A DNA stretch of 64,000 nt, taken from positions 3,142,501 to 3,206,500 of the forward strand of contig NZ_CP073586.1 of the NCBI RefSeq assembly GCF_022267555.1, in the 5' to 3' direction. The position numbers and the translations under genes are program-made. Origin of the DNA: Proteiniphilum propionicum (GTDB lineage Bacteria; Bacteroidota; Bacteroidia; Bacteroidales; Dysgonomonadaceae). Shown here piece after piece: positions 1-8,786 of this stretch (within the stretch, counting starts at the first letter, position 1; each line of letters starts with the position of its first letter). The notes below the pieces were generated by a model, which worked only from the letters and a program-made list of their open reading frames with translations, was not told where the DNA came from and ran no database searches.

Positions 1-21
1 TTTAGATTGAATTCCGCAAAT

Positions 22-573
22 ATGGAAATAAATAACGAGGAACGGCTACTGGAAGAGTTGCGCAACCCGCGCACAGCTCGTAAAGCGTTTGCCGGTATTG
101 TGTCTGAATACAGCGAAAGGCTTTACTGGCAGATACGAAAAATGGTTTTGTCTCACGATGATGCCAACGATATCCTTCAGGATGTGTTCATAAAAGCCTG
201 GACAAATCTTGATCATTTCAGGGGTGAGGCCAAGGTTAGTACCTGGTTATATCGTATTGCTATTAACGAAAGCATCACCTTTCTGAACAAAAAGAGAAGC
301 CAGAATAACGTTTCCATTGACGATGATGACTCTTTTCTGCTAAACACGATAGAAGGAGACGAATATTTTGACGGTGATAAAGCACAATTACTCCTGCAGA
401 AAGCCATCCTTACCCTTCCCGAAAAGCAACGACTTGTTTTTCAGATGAAATACTTTGACGAGATGAAATATGAAGATATGTCCGACATACTTGGTACTTC
501 AGTTGGCGCCCTGAAAGCATCTTACCATCATGCTGTAAAGAAAATTGAAAAATTTTTGGACAAAACACATTAA
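22..573 (+). CDS. ECF-type RNA polymerase sigma factor
   Basis: Sigma-70 family factor of the extracytoplasmic-function group, 183 residues, which directs RNA polymerase to a stress or envelope regulon. A sigma-2 region lies at about residues 25-90 (with DDANDILQDVFIKAW, the usual acidic -10-binding helix) and a sigma-4 HTH at about 130-180 (LPEKQRLVFQMKYFDEMKYEDM). The ATG at 22 is preferred over a TTG at 7, which would add only five residues. Two small genes follow on the same strand: a one-span membrane protein and a secreted helical protein. That layout is typical of Bacteroidota sigma/anti-sigma loci, so the next gene is a candidate regulator of this sigma factor. That link is inferred. 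Confidence 0.9.
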   Translation: MEINNEERLLEELRNPRTARKAFAGIVSEYSERLYWQIRKMVLSHDDANDILQDVFIKAWTNLDHFRGEAKVSTWLYRIAINESITFLNKKRSQNNVSIDDDDSFLLNTIEGDEYFDGDKAQLLLQKAILTLPEKQRLVFQMKYFDEMKYEDMSDILGTSVGALKASYHHAVKKIEKFLDKTH

Positions 574-626
574 ACCTTTTACCTATCGTTAAGTCTATTT
601 ATCAGTACAGCGAAAAAATAAAAGGT

Positions 627-1043
627 ATGGAAACCAAATTTAACAAATTAAAAGAAATAGATAAAACTAAAACTCCTTTTAAAGTACCCGAAAATTATTT
701 CGCACAATTTAATGAAGAAATAATAAATCGCCTGCCGGAGAGGGAGATTATAAAACCACAGGTTATTACCATGTGGGATAGGGTAAAACCCTGGGTTTAT
801 ATGGCTGCCATGTTCGTGGGTATGTATGTTGTCATAAATTTTTTGATTAAAGAAAAAAATAAGAGTAGCAATATTGCAGACTATCAGAATGTTCCGGAAC
901 AAACACTCACCGGATCGCCTCAAGTTGATAATTATTGGTCAACTGTTCAGATAACCGAAGAGGAATTCTATCAGTATCTGGAAGAACAAATGATAAATGA
1001 CGGCTACTTCGATTACATGTACAAACAATATTATTTAAACTAA
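627..1043 (+). CDS. small single-span membrane protein, possible anti-sigma factor
   Basis: 138 residues with no family I can name. The N-terminal ~53 residues are polar (KTPFKVPENYFAQFNEEI), a hydrophobic span sits at about 55-74, and the C-terminal part is acidic and rich in Tyr, Gln and Glu. The cytoplasm-membrane-periplasm layout and the position 53 bp after the sigma factor suggest it tethers or inhibits that factor. The 'VPENYFAQFNEEI' type N-terminus is common in uncharacterised Bacteroidales proteins found after ECF sigma genes. No zinc-binding HxxxCxxC anti-sigma motif is visible, so the anti-sigma role is inference only. Confidence 0.7.
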   Translation: METKFNKLKEIDKTKTPFKVPENYFAQFNEEIINRLPEREIIKPQVITMWDRVKPWVYMAAMFVGMYVVINFLIKEKNKSSNIADYQNVPEQTLTGSPQVDNYWSTVQITEEEFYQYLEEQMINDGYFDYMYKQYYLN

Positions 1044-1076
1044 TAATTATCATACATCTTTTAAAGGATTTTTGTT

Positions 1077-1538
1077 ATGAGAAAAAGTATTGTATTGCTT
1101 TTTTCGGTGCTGATGCTTCCGGTATTCTCCTTTACAATATCTGCCCAGAACAGAAAAATGAACATGGCTGATTACGAAAAGAGAAAAATGGAATATATAA
1201 AGAAGGAAGCCGGACTAACTCAGGAAGAGGCAAATAAATATTTCCCTCTGAACAATGAGTTGACACAAAAGAAGTTCGATCTGCATAAGCGCCACAGAGA
1301 TAAAATTGATCGTATTAAGGATAACAACAACATCTCAGAGGAAGAATACAGAAAGATGCTGGATGACGATGTGGATGTAAAGCTCAGAGAAGCAGCACTT
1401 GACAAAGAGTATTCTGCAAAATTCGAAAAGGTGCTTTCTCCCGAGAAGCTATATAGAGCTCAGCAAGCCGAGAGAAGCTTTATCCAGAAAGAGGTGACTA
1501 ACTTCAGAAGCGGACAGGGAAGCCGGGGAAATAAATAG
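1077..1538 (+). CDS. secreted helical protein, Spy/CpxP-like
   Basis: 153 residues. A signal peptide covers about 1-23 (hydrophobic core, then SFTISA before QN). The mature part is almost wholly charged and alpha-helical, with LTQEEANKYFPLNNEL near residue 47 and a basic C-terminus. This recalls the LTxxQ-type periplasmic proteins (Spy/CpxP) that sense or buffer envelope stress, but the identity is not certain. It starts 33 bp after the single-span membrane protein and probably shares the transcript of the sigma factor, which fits an envelope-stress unit. Confidence 0.7.
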   Translation: MRKSIVLLFSVLMLPVFSFTISAQNRKMNMADYEKRKMEYIKKEAGLTQEEANKYFPLNNELTQKKFDLHKRHRDKIDRIKDNNNISEEEYRKMLDDDVDVKLREAALDKEYSAKFEKVLSPEKLYRAQQAERSFIQKEVTNFRSGQGSRGNK

Positions 1539-1703
1539 ATGAAGATGAATTAATAAGAGAGCTTCACGACACCAAATCATGAAATTGGATAGGAGAAAAA
1601 CAAAACAGGTTTTCCTCCCATTTTATTTTACAGTATCTCAAACCACCGGTATCAACCAGTTCTTTGTATCGAGCTGTTCTACGAATACCATTTCCTGCAA
1701 CCG

Positions 1704-1752
1704 TTAAAAAATAATTGTCTATAAATGTCTGACAGACAATTCATAGACAATT
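1704..1752 (-). terminator. Rho-independent terminator of tmRNA
   Basis: A long, nearly perfect hairpin with arms at about 1713-1732 and 1733-1752. Its centre is TGTCTGACAGACA and the outer arms are AATTGTCTAT and ATAGACAATT. On the minus strand it is followed by ATTTTTTAA. It lies about 45 bp past the tmRNA 3' end. Confidence 0.8.
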
Positions 1753-1796
1753 AAACTACTCCAGCACGTTGATTATGTGCGACTTACCAAACCATG

Positions 1797-2195
1797 TGGA
1801 GTTGGAGGGATTCGAACCCTCGTCCAAACGAGGAAGCAATCTGCTTTCTACATGCTTATCTTCATTTTATTTGTCAGGAAAGAGCGCGACTGAAGCCATC
1901 ATACTCAATCCTTATCTTCTAATTTTTCGGAAAGGAGCCGAAGCCTCTCCAATCCTATCTCCGATTTGCCTGCACCACCTGATCGGAACGCTTCGAAGCC
2001 ACAGCTTCCGGGTGATGTCTTGTTCCGCCACCTTGTGGCAGAATTAAGCGATTAACCTACTGTACTTCGGTTACGCAGCAAGAGCGTAATTATTATTGCC
2101 AGTTAATTGTTTGACGTTTGAGATTAAAGTGCAAACCGACAACGCACTGCATGCTTACAAACCTCTTCTACCCGCTGTCAAAACCGGTCAACCCC
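1797..2195 (-). ncRNA. ssrA: tmRNA (transfer-messenger RNA)
   Basis: Rescues stalled ribosomes and tags the nascent peptide for ClpXP-type proteases. The 5' end GGGGTTG pairs with the 3' end CAACTCC (one G-T pair), followed by discriminator A. A T-arm motif GGGTTCGAATCCC sits beside the 3' end. The tag reading frame lies at 2071-2100 on the minus strand and reads GNNNYALAA then stop, with GGC as resume codon; this resembles the GxNNYALAA tags of Bacteroidales. CCA is not encoded, since the bases after the discriminator are CAT. ClpP and ClpX, which degrade tagged proteins, are also encoded in this window (56.3-58.2 kb). Confidence 0.95.
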
Positions 2196-2451
2196 ATTAA
2201 ATATTATAACACATAAATACCAGTAGCTTAATAACAGTTCACTTGCTGTTTTGCAACTATGGTTTTATGTTGATCTTTGAAACCCGGCCAGTAACTGAGA
2301 CACAAAATTAATCAAATAGTTTAATTCCTGCAACAGATTTATTCCGTAGAAATATTTTTCAGTTAAATACATTTCCATTAAAAAGATTTGTTATACTTTT
2401 ACCGGCAGAATAATTTATAAGATTAATTAAAAGATTTTTTAGGATTCAAAA

Positions 2452-3177
2452 ATGCTTATATCCGTTGTTACTGTTTGTTTTAATGCTCAGAAGATGATAG
2501 AAAAAACCATTCAGAGCGTGATAGATCAAAATTTTTCAGATAAAGAGTACATTGTAATAGATGGATCATCTTCCGATAGTACATTAGAAATTATAGAGAA
2601 ATATCGTGATTCAATAGATATTCTTGTTTCTGAGAAAGACGATGGCATTTATCATGCTATGAACAAAGCTGTAAATAAAGCATCGGGAGAGTGGGTCATT
2701 TTTATGAATGCAGGAGATATTTTCGCTAATGCCAATGTCCTTGAATATGTAAGCGGTTTCCTAAAAATGCCTGCAGATGTTTTTTATGGTAATATTTTGA
2801 CGGAAAGAGACGGCTCTCATATTTTAAAAGAGGCACCCTCCGAAATCAAAAACATTCACCGGATGCCGTTTTGCCATCAGGCTGTTTTTACCCGTACCTC
2901 ACAACTTAAAAAATATCCGTTTGATGAAAAGTACCGACTGTCGTCTGACTTTAAATTCTATAAAAAATTGATTTTGGACAAAGTTATCTTCAAAAAGATT
3001 GATATCCCCATTGTTGTTTACGATAAATCGGGACTATCACAGACTCAACGTGTAAATGGATTATCAGAGAATATAGCTATAGTGATGGAACTAGACGATT
3101 TTAAAACCAAATTAAAATTGCTTCCACGACTTTTTTTCGTAAAATACTGGAATCAGCTAAGAATAAAAAAACATTAG
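2452..3177 (+). CDS. family 2 glycosyltransferase
   Basis: 241 residues of GT-A fold. The N-terminus ISVVTVCFNAQKMIEKTIQSV is the classic GT2 nucleotide-sugar entry. An IDGSSSDST motif follows, and the DDGIYHAMNKAVNKASGEW block plus MNAGD near residue 90 are typical of WcaA/colanic-acid-like glycosyltransferases. It probably transfers a sugar from a nucleotide donor to a lipid-linked or surface glycan on the cytoplasmic face. It stands alone on the plus strand beside a minus-strand cluster of GT4, GT9 and DUF4254 genes, suggesting one glycan locus. Donor and acceptor cannot be read from the sequence. Confidence 0.88.
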   Translation: MLISVVTVCFNAQKMIEKTIQSVIDQNFSDKEYIVIDGSSSDSTLEIIEKYRDSIDILVSEKDDGIYHAMNKAVNKASGEWVIFMNAGDIFANANVLEYVSGFLKMPADVFYGNILTERDGSHILKEAPSEIKNIHRMPFCHQAVFTRTSQLKKYPFDEKYRLSSDFKFYKKLILDKVIFKKIDIPIVVYDKSGLSQTQRVNGLSENIAIVMELDDFKTKLKLLPRLFFVKYWNQLRIKKH

Positions 3178-3368
3178 CCCCCCTTCATGTTTGCTTGCAA
3201 TAAATGAGTAAATAGCCATATTAGCATAAAACAAGCTTGTTTGTTATAGGCAATAGCAAAACGAGCTGAACAAAGTTAAAAAAATAACTTCACTAATAGG
3301 TTCAGATGCAACTGTAATACATTAGAAAGTTTAATAAAATAGAGATCAGCTAACTTGAAATAGTTTTG

Positions 3369-4490
3369 TTAATGTTTAAGTAAATCATAGACCTCCATTA
3401 AAGATGATGCAATTCTATCATCCCTGAATTTTTCAGCATGTTCTTTTCCTTTTGCAATCATCCGGTTACGAACGATATTGTCCGTAAGGACACGCTCAAT
3501 TGCTTCTCCCAGTTCATCGGCATCCAAAGGATCCACGTAGATGGCTGCGTCTCCGCCGGTCTCCTCAAAACAACTTCCACGCGAGGTGATAACCGCGGTT
3601 CCAGTCGCTAAAGCCTCCAATACCGGAATACCAAATCCCTCAAAAAGAGAAGGGTAAATAAAAGCTGCGGAAGCACTATATATTGCAGGTAAGTCAGCTG
3701 TATCAACATTATGACGGAATATTACCTGTTGTTCCATTTTATAATCACTGATTATTTTCTTTAGTTCATCCATATAGTTGCTAGGTTTTCCCACAATCAG
3801 AAGTGGTATTTCCAGCGACTTGCGATGGAGTGCTTCAATAATGAGCCTCGCATTTTTACGTTTTTCTATAGCTCCCACATACAACAAAAAAGTGTTTGTC
3901 AACCGATAAGCTTTACGAACTGCCTGTTTCTTGTCATTATCAACTGAATTCCAAAAGATTGAGTTACAACCTTGATAAACTACAGATATTTTCTTTTCAT
4001 CTGCTCCAAAAAAATCAATAGCGTCACGCTTGCTTTGCTCACTAATGGCAATAATCCTGTCAGCATTACGACAAGAGTATTTATTTTTTTGTTCAAATAT
4101 TTTCCGATAGTAGTAAGGATAAAGCTCAGGATATCGAATAAAAATGGCATCATGGAAAGTAACAACCGATCTTGCACCGGTACGTTTAATACCTATAGGC
4201 AGCTCTTGGCTCAGGCCGTGAAAAATATCAATTTTATATTTTTTTATGTCACTGCAAATTTCCATACTGCGCCAAAAAGAGGGAATTGTTTTCCCTATAA
4301 GAGATTCAGGCCGCAATTCTCTGACATTTTTCAGCATAGAAACCGCAAATTTATGACTCTCTTTCGGATTAAAGAGCAAATATTCATTTTTCGGAAAATT
4401 TTCCGTCAGCAGCCTCAGGGTATCGCGACTGTAATTACCAAGACCGCGTGTGTTGTGGAAGAATCGCTTAGCATCAAACCCTATTCTCAT
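3369..4490 (-). CDS. family 4 glycosyltransferase
   Basis: 373 residues of GT-B fold. An N-terminal acceptor half begins MRIGFDAKRFFHNTRGLGNYSR. A C-terminal donor-binding half holds LLYVGAIEKRKN (about 205-216) and the EX7E-type signature PSLFEGFGIPVLEALATGTAV near residue 282. It is likely a retaining transferase building LPS core, O-antigen or capsule. Its ATG overlaps the stop of the upstream GT9 gene by 4 nt (ATGA), so the two are translationally coupled. Sugar specificity is unknown. Confidence 0.9.
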   Translation of the reverse strand: MRIGFDAKRFFHNTRGLGNYSRDTLRLLTENFPKNEYLLFNPKESHKFAVSMLKNVRELRPESLIGKTIPSFWRSMEICSDIKKYKIDIFHGLSQELPIGIKRTGARSVVTFHDAIFIRYPELYPYYYRKIFEQKNKYSCRNADRIIAISEQSKRDAIDFFGADEKKISVVYQGCNSIFWNSVDNDKKQAVRKAYRLTNTFLLYVGAIEKRKNARLIIEALHRKSLEIPLLIVGKPSNYMDELKKIISDYKMEQQVIFRHNVDTADLPAIYSASAAFIYPSLFEGFGIPVLEALATGTAVITSRGSCFEETGGDAAIYVDPLDADELGEAIERVLTDNIVRNRMIAKGKEHAEKFRDDRIASSLMEVYDLLKH

Positions 4491-5500
4491 ATTATTCTCA
4501 TAATTTTAGAATATATCAAGTTGGAGCTTATACTTTTAAGACATGCCAAATCTCCCCTGGCACATGTTTTGTTCCCATAAACCGAACAAGGACGGCACTC
4601 CAGATCTATCTGCACGGCATTTCCAGGAGATTGCTTAAATCCGTAAAAGCCAAAACAAGGGTGAGTTGCCCCCCAGACTGAAATCACCGGGATGCGCACG
4701 AGTGATGCCAGATGCATGTTTGCCGAATCCATGGAAATTAATACGTTTAGCCTCGACATCAGATATAGCTCCTGTTCGAGTGTCAGAATTTCTGTAACTG
4801 AAATTGTGTTGTACTTCTCATGCCATCCCGATAGCAACTCCATTTCCTGCTCATTTCCGAACAGGTAAATGTTAATATTATCCAGTGCTGACAGTCTGCT
4901 AATAAGCTGCTCCATCTGATCAAGTGGATACATTTTTGTGTTGTGTTTCGCAAAAGGGGCAATGCCTATATTTTTTAAAGCAGTATTAAAGGGAAAAGAA
5001 TCCGGTAAAGAGACTTGACTTGGCCTGTGGCTGAAAAAAGACTCAAATTGCATCTCTGCAGGATATCCCAACTTAGAAAAGACATCATGATATCTCTCTG
5101 TAGTATGTTTCAGAGGATGAATCGGGCTCTTGCGTGAGAGAATAGCTTTTTTTTCGCCTCTTCCCTTATCTATATGTTTCACTTTTATATTTCTGAGAAT
5201 AAAGATTACACGCAACAATTTGCTTCGTATCACATCGTGCACATCTGCTACCTTGTCAATATTTAATTTCACGAGATCCTTGGCGAGCCTGAAAATTCCA
5301 AAAACCCCTTTGTAGTCATTTAAATCAATTCCTATTGGCTCCAAATTACTTAATAATCCTTTGAAAAGGGGTTCGAAGCGCTTATTTGTAAGCACAAAAA
5401 AGTGATCACCCGGATAACTTCGTGCTACCGAATATGCTTCGGGAACAAGCATTGTTACATCTCCGAAGGCCGAAAAACGGATAATCAAAATATTTGCCAT
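4487..5500 (-). CDS. family 9 glycosyltransferase (heptosyltransferase-like)
   Basis: 337 residues. It starts ILIIRFSAFGDVTMLVPE, the GT9 signature seen in the WaaC/WaaF/RfaF group, and carries SMDSANMHLASLVRIPVISVWGATHP in the donor-binding half (about residues 255-280). These enzymes add heptose or related sugars to the LPS inner core. A cluster of cysteines (CRPCSVYGNKTC) lies near the C-terminus, as is common in this family. It is second in a run DUF4254-GT9-GT4, 5 nt after DUF4254 and overlapping GT4 by 4 nt, which suggests one operon for LPS core or a similar glycan. Confidence 0.9.
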   Translation of the reverse strand: MANILIIRFSAFGDVTMLVPEAYSVARSYPGDHFFVLTNKRFEPLFKGLLSNLEPIGIDLNDYKGVFGIFRLAKDLVKLNIDKVADVHDVIRSKLLRVIFILRNIKVKHIDKGRGEKKAILSRKSPIHPLKHTTERYHDVFSKLGYPAEMQFESFFSHRPSQVSLPDSFPFNTALKNIGIAPFAKHNTKMYPLDQMEQLISRLSALDNINIYLFGNEQEMELLSGWHEKYNTISVTEILTLEQELYLMSRLNVLISMDSANMHLASLVRIPVISVWGATHPCFGFYGFKQSPGNAVQIDLECRPCSVYGNKTCARGDLACLKSISSNLIYSKIMRII

Positions 5501-5505
5501 AAACT

Positions 5506-6129
5506 TTAAAGCTTTTTGACATTTTTAGCATATAGTACAGGATTAAGCGAAGGATCATTGTACATTTTCATCTGCCTGTAAACCTTCATATATTTTTTTC
5601 CTTGTTTAATCTCATCAAGAAGGTTATCGATTGCTGAAGAGAGATCAACCCGTTGTTCCAACAATACATCAAGTTTGCCGCGACAACTGTCCAGGTGATC
5701 AGGATCAGTATCGATACGAAGAGTCTGTTCGCGCATATGGTAAATCTTCACCGCCAGAATAGATAGGCGGTCTATTGCCCAAGCAGGACTCTCAGTGTTT
5801 ATTGAAGCATTAGGCAACGTTTTTACGCCGTTGTATAAATGATAAAAATATGTATCAATCTTCTCAACTAAATCTGTTCGCTCCTGATTAGAACGATCAA
5901 TCCATCTCTTTATCTCCAACGCCTTAACCGGGTCTATCTCCGGATCCCTAATTATATCCTCAAGATGCCATTGAACTACATCAATCCAATTCTTTTCATA
6001 TAGATAATTATCTATTGTTTCAGGTTGAAATGGATTGTTCATAACTGAAGTTACATCATTTTTAATATGATAATCCTCAGTGGCTCGATCAAAAATAAGA
6101 TTAGCGTTGTTGCAAAAATTTCTCTTCAT
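5506..6129 (-). CDS. DUF4254 family protein
   Basis: 207 residues from the ATG at 6129. DUF4254 is a helical family of unknown function, largely confined to Bacteroidota. Landmarks are the N-terminal FCNNANLIFDRATEDYH, then NPFQPETIDNYLYEKNWIDV and a repeated WHLEDIIRDPEID. An in-frame start at 6153 is less likely because a -7 box (TATCTTTG on the minus strand, 6151-6158) would then overlap the start codon. It is first in the DUF4254-GT9-GT4 operon; the association with GT9 genes suggests a role in LPS or glycan assembly. Confidence 0.85.
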   Translation of the reverse strand: MKRNFCNNANLIFDRATEDYHIKNDVTSVMNNPFQPETIDNYLYEKNWIDVVQWHLEDIIRDPEIDPVKALEIKRWIDRSNQERTDLVEKIDTYFYHLYNGVKTLPNASINTESPAWAIDRLSILAVKIYHMREQTLRIDTDPDHLDSCRGKLDVLLEQRVDLSSAIDNLLDEIKQGKKYMKVYRQMKMYNDPSLNPVLYAKNVKKL

Positions 6130-6150
6130 TGTCTTTAAATTTAGTATTCG

Positions 6151-6158
6151 CAAAGATA
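6151..6158 (-). promoter_or_regulatory. -7 box for the DUF4254-GT9-GT4 operon
   Basis: On the minus strand this reads TATCTTTG, matching the Bacteroidota TAnnTTTG consensus. No convincing -33 box is seen at the usual spacing. It places transcription start just upstream of the ATG at 6129. Confidence 0.5.
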
Positions 6159-6431
6159 ACTACCCTTTTTATAAAAAATATCTTTTTTGCAATTTCATAC
6201 GATTATTTAATTTCCTTTATGCTGTTTGAAATATGTGGTGTCGATTCGAGAGAATTCTTAACAGGTATTACAACATGTAATGGAATTAGTTTCAAATTCT
6301 AATAATTAATTACATTCAGAATCACAATAAGGTGACTTTTTCCACTGACAAAGTTATACAATATTTTTATCTTATGAAGCAGGGAGGATGTTTTAACTGT
6401 TTAATAATTACTTTAGATGATAAAAAAGTAG

Positions 6432-6439
6432 TATTTTTG
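6432..6439 (+). promoter_or_regulatory. -7 box for the nfn operon
   Basis: TATTTTTG matches TAnnTTTG, 39 bp before the nfnA start codon. No clear TTTG -33 element is found 17-22 bp upstream, so the promoter call rests on the -7 box and position. Confidence 0.5.
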
Positions 6440-6477
6440 CAAATGATTGTACACTTTATAAGGATTCCTCATAAATA

Positions 6478-7263
6478 ATGAATAAAATTGTAGCAAAAGA
6501 TAACCTCTCCGACAGAGTAGTTCGATTTGAGGTTGAGGCTCCGCTGATTGCGAAAAGCCGTAAACCAGGCCACTTTGTAATTGTACGTGTAGGTAAAAAA
6601 GGGGAACGCGTTCCTTATACCATTGCCTCGGCCGACCCTAAAAAAGGCACTATTACTCTTGTAGTACAAAGAGTAGGCAAATCGTCCGAAAAGCTTTGTC
6701 TACTAGAGTCAGGTGATTACATCACCGACATGGTGGGACCGTTAGGGAAAGCTACTCACATCGAGAACTTCGGCACGGTAGTCTGTGCTGGTGGAGGTGT
6801 TGGAGTAGCTCCAATGCTTCCCATAATTGAAGCTATGAAAAAAGCAGGGAACAGAGTCGTTTCCGTACTGGGAGCCCGTACCAGGGAGTTGATTATCCTT
6901 GAAGAACAGGTTCATGAGCATTCCGATGAAGTGGTAATTATGACCGACGATGGTTCTTATGGGGAGAAGGGACTGATTACCGCCGGAGTGGAGAAAGTAA
7001 TAAAACGAGAGAAGGTGGACCTGTGCGTAACCATCGGTCCCGCCATCATGATGAAGTTTGTGTCGGAACTGACAAAAAAATACAATATACCCACCGTGGC
7101 ATCACTCAACACAATTATGGTGGATGGCACCGGAATGTGCGGTGCATGCCGTGTAACTGTTGGTGGGCATACAAAATTTGTTTGTGTCGATGGTCCCGAG
7201 TTCGATGCACATCAGGTAGACTTCGACGAGATGCTTATGAGATTAAGAGCCTACGACAAATAA
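6478..7263 (+). CDS. nfnA: NfnA-like FAD/NAD-binding subunit (ferredoxin:NADP+ oxidoreductase alpha)
   Basis: 261 residues of the dihydroorotate dehydrogenase electron-transfer / sulfide dehydrogenase FAD-binding family. The flavin motif RVPYTIAS lies at 44-51, the NAD(P)-binding glycine loop CAGGGVGVAP at about 103-112, and a C-terminal [2Fe-2S] site DGTGMCGAC with Cys221, Cys224 and Cys236. With NfnB it forms the cytoplasmic complex that couples NADH and reduced ferredoxin to NADP+ reduction by flavin-based electron bifurcation. The nfnB homologue starts 53 bp downstream. In some annotations the pair is called sulfide dehydrogenase; NfnAB is the better-supported reading. Confidence 0.88.
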   Translation: MNKIVAKDNLSDRVVRFEVEAPLIAKSRKPGHFVIVRVGKKGERVPYTIASADPKKGTITLVVQRVGKSSEKLCLLESGDYITDMVGPLGKATHIENFGTVVCAGGGVGVAPMLPIIEAMKKAGNRVVSVLGARTRELIILEEQVHEHSDEVVIMTDDGSYGEKGLITAGVEKVIKREKVDLCVTIGPAIMMKFVSELTKKYNIPTVASLNTIMVDGTGMCGACRVTVGGHTKFVCVDGPEFDAHQVDFDEMLMRLRAYDK

Positions 7264-7316
7264 CTCAAACACTTGCATCTGTCTTTTTGAATCTTGAAAA
7301 GTGAGCAATAAAAAAT

Positions 7317-8786
7317 ATGAATGACTATTTAAAAAATGAGCGGTCGCAAGAGTGGCGTGAGACTTTGCGTAAGTCTATGAAGAACAAAGGCCGTACTGAC
7401 ATTCCTCGTGTGAAGATGCCTGAAGTGGATCCGGTGTTACGCAGTCGCACCTACGATGAGGTAAACTTGGGACTGACCAAAGTGATGGCTGTTAACGAAG
7501 CTCATCGTTGTCTTGATTGTATTGATCCCACCTGTATAACCGGATGTCCCGTTGAGATAAATATTCCCAAATTCATTAAAAATATTGAGCGTGGTGAATT
7601 TCTGGAAGCGGCCAAAGTGCTAAAGGAGACCAGTGCGCTTCCAGCAGTTTGCGGACGTGTATGCCCTCAGGAACGGCAGTGCGAAAGCAGATGTTTCTAC
7701 AATCTGAAGCTGAAAAAAGAGCCGGTAGCCATTGGTCATCTTGAGAGGTTTGCAGCCGACTACGAACGTATTAGCGGAAATATATCGATACCGGAAACAG
7801 CTCCAGCCAACGGTATAAGAATAGCGGTCGTGGGCTCCGGCCCTGCCGGGCTGGCTTTTGCCGGTGATATGGTTAAACTGGGGTACGACGTTACTGTCTT
7901 TGAGGCGCTCCATGAGCTGGGAGGCGTTCTGCGCTACGGAATCCCCGAATTCCGACTGCCAAACAATATTGTGGACATTGAGATTGACGGGCTTAAAAAG
8001 ATGGGAGTAAAGTTTGAGACAAACTGTATAGTTGGCAAAACTATCTCTCAGAAAGATCTCAAGCAGGAAGGGTTTAAAGGCATTTTCGTGGGAAGTGGTG
8101 CCGGATTGCCCAACTTTATGAATATTCCCGGTGAGAACCTTATTGGTGTAATGTCGTGTAACGAATACTTAACCCGGGTGAATCTCATGCAGGCAGCAGA
8201 CCCCGATAGCGACACACCTGTCTATCACGGAAAGAAGGTAGCCGTTATAGGCGGCGGCAATACCGCTATGGACGCCGTACGCACTGCACGGCGCCTGGGT
8301 GCCGAGAGAGCAATGATTATCTACCGCCGTTCTGAAGAGGAGATGCCGGCAAGGGTGGAAGAGATAAAACACGCAAAAGAAGAAGGCGTAGAGTTCTATA
8401 CATTGCACAATCCTCTTCGCTACGAAGGTGATGAACGCGGGCGTGTTCAGCGCATGCTGCTGCAACGGATGAAGCTGGGCGAACCCGATCAGTCGGGCCG
8501 TCGCCGCCCCATATCAATTGAAGGTGATACTGTATGGCAAGAGGTTGACGAGGTAATTGTGAGCGTGGGTGTTTCTCCAAATCCGCTTATTCCACAGTAC
8601 TTCTCGGGTATAGAGATTACTTCCCGGGGTACCATAATAGTAAACGAAACAACCTTGCAGACTGCCGATGAGATGATCTTTGCAGGCGGTGATATAGTCC
8701 GCGGCGGAGCCACAGTTATTCTTGCAATGGGCGATGGCAGAAAGGCAGCCACCGGAATGGATAAATATTTAAAAAGCCAGTTATGA
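7317..8786 (+). CDS. nfnB: NfnB / glutamate synthase small-subunit-like flavoprotein
   Basis: 489 residues, a homologue of the GltD/homotetrameric glutamate synthase family. The N-terminal ferredoxin-like domain has CLDCIDPTCITGCP (about residues 62-75) and CGRVCPQERQCESRC (about 107-121) for [4Fe-4S] clusters. Two Rossmann motifs follow: VVGSGPAGLAFAG near 170 and VIGGGNTAMDAVRTARRLG near 308. Next to nfnA it is the bifurcating FAD and NADPH site of the Nfn complex, and in this setting is unlikely to make glutamate alone. Its stop overlaps the pdxB start by 4 nt (ATGA). Confidence 0.88.
   Translation: MNDYLKNERSQEWRETLRKSMKNKGRTDIPRVKMPEVDPVLRSRTYDEVNLGLTKVMAVNEAHRCLDCIDPTCITGCPVEINIPKFIKNIERGEFLEAAKVLKETSALPAVCGRVCPQERQCESRCFYNLKLKKEPVAIGHLERFAADYERISGNISIPETAPANGIRIAVVGSGPAGLAFAGDMVKLGYDVTVFEALHELGGVLRYGIPEFRLPNNIVDIEIDGLKKMGVKFETNCIVGKTISQKDLKQEGFKGIFVGSGAGLPNFMNIPGENLIGVMSCNEYLTRVNLMQAADPDSDTPVYHGKKVAVIGGGNTAMDAVRTARRLGAERAMIIYRRSEEEMPARVEEIKHAKEEGVEFYTLHNPLRYEGDERGRVQRMLLQRMKLGEPDQSGRRRPISIEGDTVWQEVDEVIVSVGVSPNPLIPQYFSGIEITSRGTIIVNETTLQTADEMIFAGGDIVRGGATVILAMGDGRKAATGMDKYLKSQL

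Larger units (their letters stand above)
6130..6477. other. divergent intergenic region
   Basis: A 348-bp AT-rich gap between the leftward glycan operon and the rightward nfn operon. It holds a -7 box for each direction (6151-6158 minus, 6432-6439 plus). I see no other gene or structured repeat in it. Confidence 0.6.

Noticed and set aside
1769-2047. 92-residue plus-strand reading frame
   Set aside because: It lies across tmRNA on the other strand; the apparent residues come from tmRNA stems and pseudoknots.
3229-3242. 14-bp perfect palindrome AAACAAGCTTGTTT after the GT2 gene
   Set aside because: No T-run follows, and a palindrome of this length in AT-rich spacer is not strong evidence for a terminator or operator.
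3972-4580. 202-residue plus-strand frame antisense to the GT4/GT9 genes
   Set aside because: It is fully covered by two well-supported glycosyltransferase genes; no family resemblance.
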